From positions 8,728,963 through 8,792,962 of the forward strand of contig CM059194.1 of assembly GCA_030323885.1 (NCBI GenBank): a stretch of DNA of 64,000 nucleotides, given 5' to 3'. Below are positions 22,901 to 32,600 of the stretch, piece by piece. The position numbers and the translations under genes were made by a program. This DNA is from Branchipolynoe longqiensis (lineage: Eukaryota > Annelida > Polychaeta > Phyllodocida > Polynoidae). Positions within the stretch are counted from its first letter, which is position 1; each line of letters starts with the position of its first letter. The notes beneath the pieces are model-generated. The model did not search any database and had not been told where the DNA came from. It saw nothing but the letters and a program-made list of their open reading frames with translations.

Positions 22901-24937
22901 AGAGCAACAAACACAAGACTATCACACCCCCCACCTCAGCAGTCTGAGAGTAACAAACACAGGACTATCACACCCCCACCTCAGCAGTCTGAGAGTAACA
23001 AACACAGGACTATCACACCCCCCACCTCAGCAGTCTGAGAGTAACAAACACAGGACTATCATACACCCCACCTCAGCAGTCTGAGAGTAACACACACAGG
23101 ACTATCACACACCCCACCTCAGCAGTCTGAGAGTAACACACACAGGACTATCACACACCCCACCTCAGCAGTCTGAGAGTAACACACACAGCACTATCAC
23201 ACACCCCACCTCAGCAGTCTGCGAGTAACACACACAGGACTATCACACCCCCACCTCAGCAGTCTGAGAGTAACACACACAGGACTATCATACACCCCAC
23301 CTCAGCAGTCTCAGTAACACACACAGGACTATCACACCACCCCATCAGCAGTCTGAGAGTAACAAACACAGGACTATCATACACCCCCACCTCAGCAGTG
23401 TGCGAGTAACACACACAGGACTATCACCCCCCCCCCCACCTCAGCAGTCTGAGAGTAACAAACAGAGGACTATCATACACCCCCACCTCAGCAGTCTGAG
23501 AGTAACAAACACAGGACTATTATACACCCCACCTCAGCAGTCTGAGAGTAACAAACACAGGACTATCACACACCCCACCTCAGAAGTCTGAGAGTAACAA
23601 ACACAGCACTATCACACACCCCCACCTCAGCAGTCTGAGAGTAACAAACACAACACTATCATACACCCCACCTACGCAGTCTGACAGTAACAAACACAGG
23701 ACTATCACACACCCACCTCAGCAGTCTGTGAGTAACACACACAGGACTATCACACCCCCACCTACGCAGTCTGACAGTAACAAACACAGGACTATCACAC
23801 ACCCACCTCAGCAGTCTGAGAGCAACAAACACAGGACTATCACACACCCCACCTCAGAAGTCTGAGAGTAACAAACACAGGACTATTACACACCCCACCT
23901 CAGAAGTCTGAGAGTAACACAGAGAAAGGGTGGGGGGAAGAGAGAGAGAGAGAGAAGATCAAACTGAATGCTAACATCATCAGAATTGTGAAAACTATTT
24001 GACGCTCAGGGACTTGGCTGAGTGAACCACCAACTCTGCTAATTATAAATTATAAGTGCCAACATCACGTGACAGGAAGTAAAGGGCACTCACAGTCAGT
24101 CTGAATTATGTGACAGGAAGTAAAGGGGACTTACAGTCTGAATCACGTGATGGGAAGTAAAGGGGACTCAAAGTCTGAATCATGTGATGGGAAGTAAAGG
24201 GGACTCACAGTCTGAATCACGTGACTGGACATAAAGGGGACTCACAGTCTGAATCACATGAGGGAAGTAAAGGGGACTCACAGCCTGAATCATGTGACAG
24301 GAAGTAAAGGGGACTCACAGTCTGAATCATGTGACGGGAAGAAAAGGGGACTCACAGTCTGAATCATGTGATGGGAAGTAAAGGGGACTCACAGTATGAA
24401 TCATGAGATGGGAAGTAAAGGGGACTCACAGTCTGAATCATGTGACAGGAAGAAAAGGGTACTTACAGTCTGAATCACATGACGGGACATAAAGGGTACT
24501 CACAGTCTGAATTATGTGACAGGAAGTAAAGGGGACTCACAGTCTGAATCATGTGACAGGAAGGAAAGGGGACTCACAGTCTGAATTACCTGACAGGAAA
24601 TAAAGGGGACTCACAGTCTGAATTACCTGACAGGAAGTAAAGCGGACTCACAGGCTGAATCACATGACAGGAAGTAAAGGCGACTCACAGTCTGAATCAT
24701 GTGACCGGAAGTAAATGGGACTCACAGCCTGAATGACGTGACAGGAAGTAAAGGGGACTCACAGTCTGAAGCCCAGCCCATCCATGCGCATGATGGCCTT
24801 CTCGTAGAAGACGGCCCAGTCGAAGCGTCCGTCCGGGAAGTACTTGTGGAACACGTCCTTCACCAGACCGCTGATGCACGCCTGGTACCCGCGGTTTGGG
24901 AGCATCAAGTCCGGGTGTGCCATGCACTGCAGCACGG
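13982..24937 (-). CDS. Unrecognised cysteine-containing protein with C-terminal hydrophobic tail (5 exons, N-terminus missing)
   Basis: Minus-strand exons: A 24937-24763, B 22643-22504, C 21278-21098, D 17207-17065, E 14097-13982 (stop TAA). Every junction is GT-AG and the phases (2,1,2,1) join one frame of about 250 codons. Text includes HPDLMLPNRGYQACISGLVK (A), VGLCLDTVVAHVQGCGAMRG (B), ALKCFANPKTQLAYQLCQ (C), YYLGFSACTQLSTERFCQFG (D) and an S/T/A/P-rich last exon ending FVVMATAFLLLLK. Exons A-D carry two cysteines each and E one, as in a disulfide-bonded extracellular protein. An N-glycosylation site (NATT) precedes the hydrophobic end, which resembles a GPI-attachment or tail-anchor signal. 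I do not recognise the family. Exon E is the least certain. Further 5' exons would lie above 24937, perhaps beyond the transposon nest. The gene is convergent with SF3B3. Confidence 0.75.
14215..14500 (+). mobile_element. tRNA-derived SINE copy
   Basis: Same block order as the SINE at 311-632. The B-box-like GGGATTCGAACCC is followed by GAGTCAAACCAATGACTTA, TTGGATAATGTGACTGAATG and AACTGTCACAAGTCGGTGC. The typical 3' tail is missing or diverged. It sits immediately upstream of exon E on the opposite strand. Confidence 0.7.
14535..14855 (+). repeat. Dispersed AT-rich repeat, second copy at 63685-64000
   Basis: Two diverged copies share ACATCACCATT, TGTTCTAAAT(T)TTAAAATGTCAA, TCAACA(A/G)AAACTTGTTTCAAA and GGCATAAGA(C/T)(A/G)TG. 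The other copy runs into the right edge of the window. No coding content is seen; the family is unknown to me. Confidence 0.7.
15103..15905 (+). repeat. Four tandem 190-207-bp satellite-like monomers
   Basis: Monomers start with GCAATCTTCATA at 15103, 15307, 15514 and 15703. Each contains AAATATCTCTAAAACCACAC and ATTTCTATTAATTTTGAATA. A fifth, isolated monomer lies inside the MITE at 12502-12986. Monomers shared between an array and a mobile element suggest a transposon-borne satellite. Confidence 0.9.
15985..16170. repeat. (CA)n-rich cryptic microsatellite
   Basis: CACACA interspersed with CGCACA and CACCCACA. Overlapping ORFs on both strands are simple-sequence artefacts. Confidence 0.9.
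16190..16450. repeat. Dispersed repeat, inverted copy at about 11500-11800
   Basis: Contains GCTGTATTTATACTGCATAT and GGGTACCCAGGCTTGTTTTC, matching in reverse complement the stretch near 11700-11790. The match extends to about 16450. Its identity is unknown. Confidence 0.65.
16451..16834. other. Intron sequence, nothing identified
   Basis: Intron between exons D and E of the minus-strand gene. No repeat periodicity or coding content recognised. Confidence 0.4.
16835..17045. repeat. (CA)n/(GT)n-rich array starting about 20 bp after exon D donor
   Basis: On the gene's strand the donor of exon D (17065|17064, GTAACA) is followed by GCCCAGGCAGCC and then a GT/GTGC-rich array reaching 16835. 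It is one of several arrays that abut exon ends of this gene. Confidence 0.9.
17218..18300. repeat. Minisatellite (about 46-50-bp unit) abutting exon D acceptor
   Basis: About 20 units with GTAATTAATGTGAAACACAG and GGCAGGAAACACCAGAAACC (plus-strand reading). The unit nearest the exon includes the bases just upstream of the exon D acceptor (AAGCGGGAAGGAAACATC). In transcript sense the repeated text is GTTTCCTGCC-type, pyrimidine-rich sequence next to the authentic 3' splice site. Confidence 0.9.
18300..19680. repeat. Minisatellite with 74-bp unit
   Basis: About 18 highly similar 74-bp units (e.g. AAGTAATTAAAGTAAAACAC, GTAGGAGCCAGCAGCCAAGA). They continue the 17218-18300 array but have acquired the AGGAGCC..CAAGAACAAACA segment, so the longer unit looks like a composite that later expanded. 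Units at about 19255-19375 are shortened by many single-base losses. Minus-strand ORFs across the array are periodic artefacts. Confidence 0.95.
19681..20130. other. Intron sequence with a dispersed-repeat fragment
   Basis: About 19705-19805 resembles the repeat at 9940-10050. The remainder is AT-rich, with AACTAGCTTTTTAAAA-type text. No gene seen. Confidence 0.5.
20135..20335 (-). mobile_element. Interspersed element fragment (ATCGGCAGCGGGTTTCC type)
   Basis: Reverse-strand copy of the element also at 21325-21625 and 24975-25290. Shared landmarks are GATGAACCA (reverse TGGTTCATC), CTTTTATATGCACTTTC, CTTATCGG and a TTAACGA(C/T)G(C/T)C start. I recall this repeat as very common in mollusc sequences; that attribution is from memory. 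Confidence 0.65.
20362..20577. repeat. Ectopic near-identical fragment of the exon-B acceptor array
   Basis: About 210 bp nearly identical to 22655-22862, including the same irregular units (ACCCACCTTCTGATAGATAC and GGATTCGGCAGTCTGATAGC). The parent array lies in the A-B intron and this copy in the C-D intron of the same gene. Confidence 0.9.
20905..21000 (-). other. tRNA-like sequence, probably a SINE head or tRNA pseudogene
   Basis: On the minus strand there is an A-box-like GGCGGAGTGGTTAAAG and a B-box-like GGTGGTTCGATTCCCCG. The middle is enlarged by a repeated GTCTGACT stretch (GTCTGACTCTTTTCTAGGTC, then GACTCCTAATCTG), so it does not fold as a standard tRNA. Confidence 0.5.
21325..21625 (+). 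mobile_element. Interspersed element (TTTAACGACG type)
   Basis: Starts AAAGCTTGTTTTATTTAACG and includes GGAAATCTGCTGCTGCCATA, TCCGATAAGCAGCAAGGG, TTGATGAACCAGTTGTGGAC and AATGTGTCCACTGAGCAGGA. A full-length relative lies at 24975-25290. It lies just upstream of exon C in the B-C intron. Confidence 0.75.
21735..21865 (+). mobile_element. SINE middle fragment
   Basis: Contains GTGCCAGGATAATGCGACTG and GAGGCAGCACTATACAGCCA, matching the conserved middle of the SINE at 311-632. Head and tail are missing. Confidence 0.55.
21895..22492. repeat. GT/GGTGTG-rich array starting about 20 bp after exon B donor
   Basis: Degenerate GTGTGGGTGTGTAGGGTGTG units on the plus strand. In transcript sense it is an ACACCC-rich array that begins right after exon B's donor (GTGTGTGTTAAAC). 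ORFs within are simple-sequence artefacts. Confidence 0.9.
22655..23925. repeat. Splice-acceptor-derived minisatellite (about 41-44-bp unit) before exon B
   Basis: About 30 units. In transcript sense each reads GTGTTTGTTACTCTCAGACTG followed by CTGAGG. The true exon B junction reads GTGTTTGTCCCTAACAG|ACTGCTGACG. Each unit is thus a near-copy of the pyrimidine tract, AG and first exon bases. A 210-bp piece has been copied to 20362-20577. Confidence 0.95.
24060..24762. repeat. Splice-donor-derived minisatellite (about 37-bp unit) after exon A
   Basis: About 18 units. In transcript sense each begins TTCAGACTGTGAGTCCCC, identical to the last eight bases of exon A plus its donor and first intron bases. 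The units continue with TTTACTTCCTGTCAC. The authentic junction is 24763|24762. Variants include TTCAGGCT and GTAAGT forms. Confidence 0.95.
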
Positions 24938-24974
24938 CTGGAGGTGGGGGGGGGGGGGGGTTGCGGGGTAGAAC

Positions 24975-25290
24975 AAGAAGTTTGTTTTATATAACGACGC
25001 CTCTATAACACAGTGATTTCTATCATCGGCTATTGGACCTAAAATATATGGTCATTCTGGCATTTATATGGTCATTCTGACATGTTTTGTTGGAGGAAAC
25101 TCGCTGCTGCCACATAGGCTACTCTTTCCGATAAGCAGCTAGGGGTCTTTTATATGCACTTTCCCACAGACAGGAGAGCACATATGTCAGCCTTTGATGA
25201 ACCAGTTGTGGACCACTGGTTGGAATGGAAAATAGCCCAAACTGCAAATGTGTCCACTGAGCAGGATCGATTGGACGACCCACACCATCA
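24975..25290 (+). mobile_element. Interspersed element (TTTAACGACG type), full-length relative
   Basis: Runs from AGTTTGTTTTATATAACGAC to GAGCAGGATCGATTGGACGA with the same landmarks as 21325-21625. Followed by a G-run at 25340-25354. Confidence 0.75.
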
Positions 25291-25387
25291 CAGGTGGAGA
25301 ACACCCTGCTGCATGAGCTACGTCCCGCTCCTCGGGAGGGGGGGGGGGGGGGGGAACAAACCCACGGTCAGGCGAGGGCCACACTTA

Positions 25388-26020
25388 AGGGCGCATTCCA
25401 TATACGCGTAATGCGTAATGCGTTATGCGTTACGCGCTATGCGTTATGCGAATGCCAGCATTCCATATACGCGTAATGCGTAATGCGTTATGTGGCGCAC
25501 GACTGGATATATTTTAAAAAATAAAAATAAACAATTATTCTCCATACTGCTCTGTATGTGACCAAATATTGCATGTATATCTATGTAACTTTTTGTATGT
25601 CACATGGGGGTTCCTACCTTTATTATAACCAAATTATAGATAAGTATTCATATTTCTGTGCATATGGTAGCATTTTTAGCTTTCCCCTAACCCTATGTCT
25701 CCCTGGTGCCCAGCTCACCATGTGTTTCCAATTAGCACCCCTCTGTGAGGCCGTTCCGTAATGGTCAGTCGCCTCTCCTGGTGTTAAACTAATGGAGACA
25801 TCAGACTCAGGTTTCTATTCACATCCATCTTGACGCATAACGCATTACGTACCGATCGCTACAGGGACCGATCGGGATAATGAATTTCTGATGCATTCGC
25901 ATTCGCATTACGCATTACGCGTGTATGGAATGTAGCTCATAGGTTTCAAGGCGTTTCGATTTTTTATCACATTCGCATTCGCATTCGCATTACGCATTAC
26001 GCGTATATGGAATGCGCCCT
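25388..26020. mobile_element. 633-bp MITE with GCGTAATGC-rich ends, TTA target duplication
   Basis: The termini AGGGCGCATTCCATATACGC and GCGTATATGGAATGCGCCCT are perfect inverted copies. TTA flanks both sides (25385-25387 and 26021-26023). Both ends carry strings of GCGTAATGC/GCGTTATGC 9-mers and inverted GCATTACGC copies. The TTA duplication points to PIF/Harbinger; no coding sequence. Confidence 0.9.
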
Positions 26021-26035
26021 TTACCACAGGACTTG

Positions 26036-26160
26036 GTTGTTGTGAGTTTTACGTCCTGGCAACATCTAAGGTCATATCAGGATGGTGCGGATTTGTGACA
26101 GTGCACACTCATGGGGACTTTATAGTGCTGCCTCACTGGGAATCAGGCCTACTGCCGGTG
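26036..26160 (-). mobile_element. SINE 3' half, interrupted by the 34-kb nest
   Basis: Reverse-strand copy of the SINE tail (GTTTTACGTCCTGGCAACAT on the plus strand, then GGTCATATCAGGATGG) and middle up to GGCCTACTGCCGGTG at 26160. The matching 5' half starts at 60463, so one SINE was split. Confidence 0.8.
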
Positions 26161-26686
26161 TAGCAGGAAATCGCAAACCCTGTAAATCGTAAAACCCCAC
26201 TTGTGATTTCCTAGGAAATCGCAAACCCCGATGCCATATATGGGCATGGGGGTTGTTTGGCAGTCTTTATCCTAATGAAAACATCTTTGCGATAGTCCAG
26301 TTCGTAATTCCCACCGCACATGTGCTGAAAACGGTAGACAAGCATAACCGTTAAAACCTTGACTATGTACGAACTATTTTGAGTTATACTATTTCATTAT
26401 AAAATGTTTTATTTCATTGTAATGTATGTAAGACACCGTGCTATAGGTATGTAGGTATCGGAGTCGGGACCCAGAGAGAGGGTCACATGGTATAGTTAAC
26501 AAGGTAAACAGGGGCCGTATTCATAATGCAGTGTTAACGAGGCTAAATTGGTGTTGGCGGGGATTTCTTGGTTAGCGGCGAAAAATGTGTATTCATATCT
26601 CAGGTTTACGCTAACTCGGCTAGTTTAAGACGCCTTCGCTTAACACCGCTCTGGAGCAAGTATACGGCCAGAGTTAGCGTTGCAAG

Positions 26687-29600
26687 ATGGACATTTTCAT
26701 TTATCGGCGATTTCTGGAGAGACGTAACTTGGCCCGAAATCAAATATTCCGTGACAGGACACATCCTTTTGAAAAGTACGATGACGTGGATCTCTTCAAG
26801 AAGTTTCGTTTTCGAAGAGCCGACATTATTGCAATCACAGACACCGTAGCACAGGAAATCGAACTTCCGACTCGACGAGGTACCCTACCACCTTTGCTGC
26901 AGGTATTTGTTTACATTCTACTTACACCGTTTTGATTTGTCTCCATTCTTCAAGCTTCCCTTAGTAAACTACAGCTGCAAATTCCTAACAGCCACCTATT
27001 TATTCTTTTCCATCATCCACTTGTACTGCCTATAATACCCTTATAAAATGCGCAACGCTTCATATCGGTTGGGTCGTATGATTGTTTACCTCCAAAAGTA
27101 GGTCATGTCGCCTTTCAGCCAAATCAATGCTCAAGCGTATGGTTTGCCAGTTTTGATTTAGATAAAAGAGTGACCCCGTATTTCTATTACACGGCTGAAC
27201 GATATCGTAGTTTAAATAACAGCACACACATCCTGACTTTGGAATATAATCTACAAAGTGTTCGCTTGATAATTATACTTCATGTATAGGCCTAAAGTTT
27301 GGGCTGTCACCTACTAAACGTACGACGATATCGTTAACAATCACAGTAGCAAGGCAACTCTCCTCAGACTCTATTGATTACTAAGCGTGTTTGAGCTATT
27401 TCAATTTGGGTAATGAGGGATAATTTTCTGCGATTATTGTAGTGCTTTAGCATAACGTGTTTTTCCCAAAATCTAAATATTTTTTCCATGATTCTTCTAA
27501 AATAATTAATAATCGCTAAATCGCACTGAGATTTTCGTTGTTACCACAGCTGTGTTTACACGGGCCATTTAAAACGCCTCATATGAAACGCCTTGCCTAG
27601 ATCAATTCAGATTTGCCATGTAAACGCAATGCTGTGTCGTTTTAGGGGTGAATCGATTCATATGAAACGCTTCATCTATACCACCTCGCGCGTTGGTTTA
27701 TACGAAGCCTTTTATAAGAATCTCTTTCTCGATGTTCGTCTAAACGGTTGCGTTATACTTTAGGCGTTTACATCACTCCAGCCATTAGTTTGTTTTCTAC
27801 CGCTTTTGCTCGCGACGACTGCAACAGGACTTTCTTCACCTTTCCAACCATGCCTTCAACAAGTGCGTGTGGGCAAACAAAACAGAATACTTCACTTGAC
27901 AACTGGGATGACGAGTAGGTAAAGCTGCTAATTACTCGGTGGGGTGATCATATCATTTTAATAATAATTGTGCTAACTTAAAAAAAAAGAAACAGGGGCC
28001 CATGCAAGCAAGTACTAACCAAAGAAAGTAATAACAAAAGTCTTAAAGTTACACTCGCCATTAGCAATTGATGATTTATTTGTAATGTCGACAAAACAAC
28101 AATGGTACTTGTTTACACGGCTTATGCATTTCATCAAATCTTTACTATTCTCTTTTATACTCTCCCAATGCTTTTACAGCAGCAGTGGCCGAGCCCCACA
28201 TACGTTCCTCTACTTTGGAATACTGGATGCCATTCTCGGCACAAGGCCCACAGCTCTTCCTCTCCGGTGCCTCGACAGCGACCGCATCTCCTTGGACGGA
28301 GGTCACATTCTTGCTTGAATCGTTTCGCATGAAACGCCCTTATTACATCGATTTAGCCTGGCCGGACAATTTAAACTACGGAAAAAATTAAACCTTTCAC
28401 ATTCGCCTTGCCAGACAGTTACAAGAGCGACAAATAGTACACGTCACCTCATGTTGCGCCTGAACCCTCCAAATAGACGAGTTCGCCAACACACGCGCCT
28501 CGTGGACCCTTCCTGGCCAGCCAGCAGCAATGTTCAATGCTTGATACTGATGATCGCACATCACTTGCGCCACAATTGAGTAATAACCTTTGCCATTATG
28601 CTACTCGGTTTGTTCGTTGTGGGGGGCCACGATGGGGATGTGCGTTCCATCTATCACGCCTGCACAATTCGGGAAGCCAAACCGTCTTGCAAACCCCTCT
28701 GTCATCTCGGGGAAGCGCGCAGGACTGGCCAGTTTGATATACTGCGGCAGCAGGACACGCACGCTGGCGGCGCAGATGTCGTGGAATATCACGCAGCAGG
28801 TGCACTTTGCTAGGCCAAACCGATGGCCCACGCTGCGGAAACTCCAGCCTGTTGCCAGCAACCATAGGTTCACTGCCACACGCACATCCACCGTAACGCA
28901 CCTGAAAATGGTGAAAATCCAAAAAAAAAGATATACTACAAACAATGATTGATATGAGTCGATTTAAGTGAGTCTATTTATATGAATCGATTTATATGAA
29001 ACGCATTTTGTGAAACGATTTATCTAAAACGATTCAGCCCGTATGCGCCTCGCCTAGCATTGGCCAAACATTACAGAAGGCTAGAAAAGCATTCACTCGA
29101 AATGGGTCCCAAACAAGGCAAGTTATAATAGCCGATTTATATGAAGCTATTTATGTAAAAAGGAGAATGTGCCACTATTAAGCCCGAATGCGCCTCGCCT
29201 AGCGTTGCCCAAATGGTACACAAGGCTAGATAAGCGGACGCGATATTGGTCACACCCAATGCTAATTATATGAGCCGATTTATATGAAGCGATTTATTTA
29301 AAGCGAATATTGTGAAACGATTGAGCCCTATTCCGCCTCGCTTAGCGGTGCGCAAACGGTACAGAAGGCTAGATAAGCATTTAACCTCGACCACACGCAG
29401 CTGAGTCTAGATAACCCGACAAATAATAGGCTTTTAATATTATCGAAGGGCACAATGTTGTTTTATACCCTCCAATATCACCGTACCTCCTCATCTTGGT
29501 GTCGACTCGCTGTATGTGATTGCGCAATTGAGCGACAATGTTGTCAAATGTGGCCCTCCGCATACGGAAATTTTCGACCCATTGTTGATCGGCAAACGTA

Positions 29601-32600
29601 GCGAGAACGATCTCCCGCCACCAATGAGACGACCTACAAAAGTATTGAGGGGGGAGGACATGTAGATACACCGACAACATCATGACAACTTATTTTTCAG
29701 AAAGCTGGGTTTATATAAAGCGGCGAAAACTTACCCGTATGCTTGAGGACCAAGGAACCACTAACATATTTGCTGTAGTTCCTACATCGGATCAGGAACA
29801 TCGGTTTATATAAATCGCGTTACATAAATCGCCCTAACTTATATTATAGAAATACGCCACTTTTAGGTGAACAGGTGCATTCTAAAGAAACTGGTTATTT
29901 TCGTCAATTCAGCTCTAAAGGGAAGCCCGTACTGATTAAAGGCCAACAATAATAACAATTGAGCAATGCAAAGTAATCCACTAGATAAGGCGGCTTAGTT
30001 GAGTCGGACTAGATGATGCGAATTACAACTAAACATGGTGGATGTTTCAACTATCGCCTTTCCCTAACTGAATGTATTCGTAAAAACAAATGCAACAAAT
30101 CTTTAAGATTGGGAACTACTATAACAATTTATTACAGTAGGATAGTTGAATGAACCAGTAAACATGATGTGGTGGAAAATTGTGTTGATTAGAAACAAAT
30201 ATGTGAATTAAATGTTCGTGCTACAGTGTTAAAATAATATGATGATAAGATACTATCATGATATGCTAACATCATAATATGATAAATCACAACTCGTAAT
30301 ACGAATTCTCAGGTGTGCTGCTGGAAGGTCCAGCAGCCGTATAGTTATGGGGTGTGACCAGGGTTATTCGGGTGACCCCTTCTGTCGTGGCGCTTCTGAA
30401 TTGTTGCGCCGGCGCCGCATTCGGTGTAGGAAGTGTGGGAGGTGTGGGATGGTGAACATTTAACACCATCTGGAGCAGGCGCTCCTCGTGCCGCTGTCGT
30501 TTCTGGAGGCGCGCGAGGATGCGCGCCTCCCTCCTCTCCTCCCTCCGGTCCTCCCGCGCGTTCAGGAGGGCCGCTGCCGCTTCCTGGCTTTCCACAAATT
30601 TGTTGACCAGCGCCTCCATGAAGCGGCCAGTCTTCCCCGAGCGTTTGCCTTTGCCTTTGCCTTTGCCTTTGCGTTGGCCTCTAGGTCGGCGGGTCGCTGT
30701 AATAGAAATTATTTTTTTTTTCCCGCACTTTTTTTTGACTACACCTTTGAACAAAAATCCGATCACAAAAGCACCCCTTCAATCGGGTTAAAATTTTGCG
30801 CAAAACAATCGCTACATAATTTTGTCATGAGTTGAATCCTATAAATCAGTTTGTGAGTTCACAAAGGTGAACCGTTTTAACCTAAGTAGGTATAAGGTGT
30901 CTCTTTGCAACAAGAGGAAAATCACAATAGTTAGCACTTTGCGCTTTTATGTTACATTAGCGCGTAGATTAAATTTTATATAAACATCCCTACCTGGCTG
31001 TGGTCCTTGAGTGTCTGCATTGCACTGGCTGCCCCCGGGAGCTAGATGCGCTGGCTCAACATCTGAGTGCCACGACGCCTCACTGTCCCGGTCGACCTCC
31101 ACCTCCGCATCAGCTGCCACCTCCTCCTCGGCACCCACGATAACATCTTCGGGATCGTCTGGATTGTCTTCTGGAGAAGAAAGGATACATGATATTGGAT
31201 ATTGTACGATATTGTATGTGGTGCTGAACCCCTGGACAATAGATGTTTGGAACTTATATGAGGGAAACTTTAAGATCTGATGATGTTGCAAGTATTGATG
31301 TGCCCCAAATTGTAAGTAATGTACAGATCAGTGCACAAAACTTTTTTTTGCATGTAAAACGCTTCATGCGACTAGACGGTACGCTTGCCCTTACCTGTTT
31401 GGTGAGCGACGGTCTCGACTCTTGCATGGGTGCCCAGGATCGAATGTATCTCACCGTAGTAGCGGAAAGTCTTGGCACCCCTGTCCGAGTGGAAAAGAAA
31501 ATTTCAGTAACACATTACTTACACTGGAAAAGGGTTGCTTAAAGACATTACATTTATCTTTTTCATCTATAAATGGCCCGGCCCCCTATAAATATAATCA
31601 GTACATACGTGGTGTAATCAGGCCCATATCAGATTGGCTAGTAAATGACTACCGTCCTTTGTAATAATCCCAAAATACCTAAAATCTCTCCCTTTACAAG
31701 TATCCCCGGCAGCATTTAGGAAATCAGTGTACTTTTGTCGCTTACACAGGTTTCTTCCCAGCCACAACAATGGCCGGCAGAATCGGTTTTGGACGATCGC
31801 GGCCTATAAGAATTTATTTATCCAAAGACAATGACATTATAGAGAAGGGCAATTCTATTGTTAAGAGAGCAACCATACGCACATACATACATACATACTT
31901 TTTATGGTCCTTCACTTTGCGGTAACTCTGGGTCAGGGACTTGATCTTAGACCGGCATGAGGTCGCATCCCTGTCTCCCCGTCCTCCCCCACACAGGCGG
32001 CTGAGTCGGGTGGCGATGCGGCGATAGATTTCGATATTCCTTCCCGATTCCTGCAGCTCGCATTGGACGGATGCTTCCGACCACAATTGGATTAGTAGTC
32101 GGACTTCCCGGTCGTCCCAATTGTCTCGCCGCATCCTCTCTTGCGCGTCGTTGAACAAACAGTTCATGCTTTGTTGGGTTCACGTCCAATCGCGTGTAAC
32201 GCTCCGGAGTGAATGGCAAATCGGCGCAATCAACCGGAACAAAACGAGTGCGCATGGGTGTTACGTCATGAATCCGCCTAAACAGCGCAAATGTGAGCCG
32301 AACTATCTAAGTCGATTTATATGAATCGAATTAACTGGACAGTGTGAAGAGGGGTTATTACGTCTAGTCTCAAACAAAGCAACCAACCAAGCAACTAACC
32401 AATAAATAAAGAAACACAGTGTACGCAGTTGCAAGCCTTCTGTATGTAATACAATATGGCCACTGTTTTGAGTGCACCCATTAAAATGTAAGTGAGTGGG
32501 AGGCCTTATAAATGCTTTCCTACCAAGGTTTTCTCACGATGAAACAACGTAACAAGAATTTCTCGGGTTTTTCTTTCCATTAATTGTGCTTAACTCTTTT

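Larger units (their letters stand above)
27544..32357 (-). mobile_element. PIF/Harbinger element H1 nested in H2 intron 1
   Basis: TTA at 27541-27543 and 32358-32360 brackets imperfect inverted ends: left CCACAGCTGTGTTTACACGG, right reversed TAACCCCTCTTCACACTGTC. The ends are followed inward by many CGATTTATATGAA palindromic subterminal repeats, dense at 28930-29830. It carries a broken DDE transposase and an intact Myb/SANT-like gene, both on the minus strand. The MITE at 13176-13487 shares its end sequence. Confidence 0.7.

Noticed and set aside
31947..32255. Alternative N-terminus of the H1 Myb-like protein from the ATG at 32255
   Set aside because: It is in a different frame from the SANT-like domain; the ATG at 32167 gives a domain-complete start with consistent downstream phases.
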